The translations under genes were made by a program, and so were the position numbers. From Toxotes chatareus (Eukaryota; Chordata; Actinopteri; Toxotidae), in assembly GCA_016801885.1 (NCBI GenBank), contig CM028903.1, positions 21,191,842 through 21,255,841 of the forward strand: a DNA stretch of 64,000 bases, read 5' to 3'. This document shows positions 61,431 to 64,000 of this stretch, in pieces. Positions within the stretch are counted from its first letter, which is position 1. The number at the start of each line of letters is the position of its first letter. The notes below the pieces were generated by a model. The model was not told the DNA's origin. It saw only the letters and a program-made list of their open reading frames with translations, and did no database searches.

Positions 61431-61916
61431 TGTCAATCACATGACAGACATTCACTTAATCATATCATTAGGTTTTAGTGAATTTTTAATTTAAAAAAAT
61501 GATATTTTAGTACAGCTGGATGACTTTGATCACACTGTAAGTTCCCACAGACTTTAAAATAATTGCTGAGTGTTGTCATCTGGCTCCAGGCCTCACACTC
61601 TGTAGCTCTGTCGAAGCCATCTCTACTCATTGGTGCCATTATGGCATTCAGGAGAGTTGCTTAGTCCCTTATGATGTCATATTAGCAGCACTGATTGATT
61701 TTGCCATAGAGTCATAGATGCTGTAATTGGTCCCAAGAATAAATCTCCAAAGTGGCCTCATTAATTAAGACGCAATAGAATGACTCAGCTAGGATTTAAT
61801 GGCTTGGCAGATCAAGCCCAAAGAACAGTTGAATATATTTTGAATACTTGAAGAGTGTTTGATTTATCTCATCTTCATGCAGGTGACACATTTGCTGTTG
61901 TAGCAATTTAAGGGTC
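61431..61916. other. Non-coding, no gene seen
   Basis: Nothing recognisable. Confidence 0.4.
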
Positions 61917-62430
61917 TGACAAAAGAAACAAACACACTTCAATCACCTGAAGTCTTGTTTGACTTTGGCTGTGATGTTAAGTGTTACCTGTTTGCTTCAA
62001 CGAGCAATGAAGCAATGAACAATGAGCCTCATACAAGAACATTTTCAGTTTCAATCTCCCTTTTTTCCTGAGACAAAAAGTTTTCCAAGTCAGACTCAAC
62101 AAACTCTCTTAACTGTACAAAATTGTCTTAAATTGTTTATTTCAACTTGATGGATACCATATGTATATGTATATGACAAAAGAAACAAACACACTTCAAT
62201 CACCTGAAGTCTTGTTTGACTTTGGCTGTGATGTTAAGTGTTACCTGTTTGCTTCAACGAGCAATGAAGCAATGAACAATGAGCCTCATACAAGAACATT
62301 TTCAGTTTCAATCTCCCTTTTTTCCTGAGACAAAAAGTTTTCCAAGTCAGACTCAACAAACTCTCTTAACTGTACAAAATTGTCTTAAATTGTTTATTTC
62401 AACTTGATGGATACCATATGTATATGTATA
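61917..62430 (+). repeat. Exact tandem duplication, 2 x 257 bp
   Basis: Copy 1 is 61917-62173 and copy 2 is 62174-62430. Each starts TGACAAAAGAAACAAACACA and ends CCATATGTATATGTATA. By eye the copies are identical throughout. No coding content was recognised. Confidence 0.95.
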
Positions 62431-62644
62431 TTTATTGATTTGATTATCAGCATAATCCAGGCCTCTACATATCTGGGTAAACGTACCTATGAAAACAGGC
62501 AAACTCTCCGTAGTCTTCATGACTCCTGTACAGCACCACTTATGAATTTGGTATGTACCAAGAAAAATTCTTGGTACAAACTTTGTGAATGTGACAAATT
62601 AAATCACTCTTCTGGGCCATTTCAAGTAGCTATAGTCAATGTAG

Positions 62645-62900
62645 TTCATTCATTCATTCATTTTCTACTGCTTAATCTCTCAGGGTCGTGGGGGAGCTGG
62701 AGCCTATCCCAGCTGACTATGGGCACTGCCAATTAACCTAACCCATGCATGTTTTTGGGATTGTGGGAGGAAGCCGGAGTACCCGGAGAGAACCCACGCA
62801 GACACAGGGAGAACATGCAAACTCCACACAGAAGAGCCCAGACCGGGGTTCGAAACTGGAACCCTCTTGCTGTGAGGCGACTGCACCACCGTGCCGCCCT
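62645..62900 (+). mobile_element. SINE-like GC-rich teleost repeat, internally deleted
   Basis: Begins with (CATT)n, then TTTTCTACTGCTTAATCTC, GGGGGAGCTGGAGCCTATCC, CCAGCTGACTATGGGC. Then it jumps to CCAATTAACCTAACCCATGC, GGGAGGAAGCCGGAGTACCC, GAACATGCAAACTCCACACA and CACCGTGCCGCCC. This is a familiar fish repeat, but the usual middle section is missing between the GGGC and CCAATTAACC parts. Classification is uncertain. Confidence 0.7.
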
Positions 62901-62921
62901 TAATATATAGGTATATATATA

Positions 62922-64000
62922 CAGTTGAGGACAATATTATTAGCACCCCTATGAAAGTTAAAGTTTTTTCAAAATTTTTCCAAGTGCTTCTTTAACAGAG
63001 CAAGGAATTTTCAACATAGCATTTCTAAACATACTAGTTTTCTTTAGAAAGCATAAATTATTTCTATTTGCACGCAATAACAGAACTATTTCAGAAAAAA
63101 ACAAAAATTACCGGGGTCAGTATTATAACCCCCCTTAAGAACTGACCTTTTTATTGACCTATAGGACAAACAACTGTTGTCCAACGATCTGCTTTAACTT
63201 TGCAATGCTCAAAGCTTGTAAAATCAAGTTAAAACTGAGGGTTATCTCCCAATTTACACAGTATAAAAACCTCAGTATGGGTTTTAGCTGTCACTTGAGA
63301 AAGCATCATACCAAAAACAAAAGAAATCAGTTTAGACTGATAACTAGTGAGAGATGTGTCTAAAGACCCCAGAACAACTGCCAAGACACTAGTGAATGAC
63401 TTAGCCAAGTCCGGAATTGTAGTTTCAAAGAAGACAATCACTAGAGCTCTGCACAGGAATGGACTGCGAGGTTGCAGACCAAGAAAAACTCCACTTCTGC
63501 AGAAGAGAAACCTTCAAGCCAGACTGAAGTATGCTAAAGACAACCTGGAGAAAGATTATGCATACTGGAAGCATGTCCTTTAGTCAGATGAGATGAAATT
63601 AGAGCTCTTTGGCCATAGAGACATTGCTTATGTTTGGAGAAAGAAGGGAGAAGCATATAACCCAAAGAACACCTTCCCGACAGTGAAATATGGTGGTGGA
63701 AGTATTATGCTGTGGGGATGCTTCAGTGCATCTGTAACTGGGAATCTCGTCAAGGTGGAAGGAATCATGAAGAAAGAAGGATATATGAAGATTTTGAAAG
63801 AAAACCTCAAGCAGTCAGCAGCAAAACTGGGTCTGGGTCGTCACTTTGTCTTCCAACACGACAACGACCCAAAACATACGGCGCTCCTGGTGAAGAACTA
63901 CCTCCAGAAGACCAAAGTGAACGTTACTGACTGGCCTGCACAAAGCCCTGACTTGAATCCCATTGAAAATTTGTGGGGTGAACTGAAGACCAAGGTCCAT
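62922..64000 (+). mobile_element. Tc1-like DNA transposon, partial (runs off the window)
   Basis: The left terminus begins CAGTTGAGGACAATATTATT directly after a TA dinucleotide (62920-62921), the target used by Tc1/mariner elements. A related motif, CAGTATTATAACCCCCCTT, recurs about 187 bp inside (near 63118), an arrangement like the IR/DR ends of fish Tc1 elements. The transposase region follows in the same direction and the right terminus lies beyond 64000. Confidence 0.85.
63308..64000 (+). pseudogene. Tc1-like transposase, inactivated
   Basis: One frame carries the catalytic part of a Tc1-family DDE transposase. The expected start is ATA (63308) instead of ATG, followed by PKTKEISLD, then two stops (TGA, TAA at 63338-63343). 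The paired-type DNA-binding domain, normally about 60-70 residues here, is missing. Reading resumes with DPRTTAKTLVNDLAK and TRALHRNGLRGC. A TAG at 63581-63583 replaces the Trp normally found before SDE. Then come VWRKKGEAYNPKNTFPTVK, GGGSIMLWGCFSA, QHDNDPKHT and SPDLNPIENLW. The Asp codon in SDE is at 63587, the second Asp at 63860 and Glu at 63965, so 34 residues separate the last two (DD34E). It cannot make active transposase. Confidence 0.9.

Overview
The window is eukaryotic. It looks like a teleost fish, probably a percomorph: interrupted genes with GT-AG introns, very low coding density, many (GT)n/(CA)n microsatellites, and several interspersed repeat families that I recognise from teleost genomes (L2-like LINEs, Tc1-like transposons, a GC-rich SINE-like repeat, a hairpin repeat). 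No prokaryotic features are present. The species cannot be read from the sequence.

1 to about 7.7 kb: the 3' end of slc12a9 (solute carrier family 12 member 9, also called CIP1) on the + strand. Three coding exons join in frame to give the last 426 residues, ending at a TGA and followed by a 3' UTR with an AATAAA. This is the only gene I can name with confidence.

7.7 to 27.9 kb: long non-coding sequence with microsatellites, a MITE with 20-bp inverted repeats and putative TTAA target duplications (8.7 kb), fragments of two dispersed fish repeats, and a few exon-like islands that I can describe but not identify. These are a - strand terminal-exon candidate at 9.1-9.3 kb with its own poly(A) signal, and + strand islands at 14.05, 18.84 and 21.5-21.8 kb.

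27.9 to 52.1 kb: the dominant feature, a 23.6-kb AT-rich satellite array of about 315 units of about 75 bp. It has three levels. The outermost monomers are visibly dimers of a 38-bp unit; the interior monomers are derived from that dimer; and between about 36 and 44 kb monomers are grouped into higher-order units of about 0.93-1.1 kb. Both ends carry the same ancestral-looking monomer, and both flanks carry the same hairpin-bearing interspersed repeat in direct orientation, so the array seems to have grown inside or between copies of that repeat. Protein-like reading frames in the array are a by-product of a period near 75 bp.

52.1 to 64 kb: a graveyard of transposable elements: a 5'-truncated LINE 3' end (- strand), a pair of 64-bp direct repeats, a 20-bp-arm hairpin, a decayed L2-like LINE with its 3' tail (+ strand), a dispersed fish repeat, an apparently exact 257-bp tandem duplication, a SINE-like repeat, and at the right edge a defective Tc1-like transposon whose transposase keeps DD34E spacing but carries stop codons and has lost its DNA-binding domain. 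The element runs off the window.
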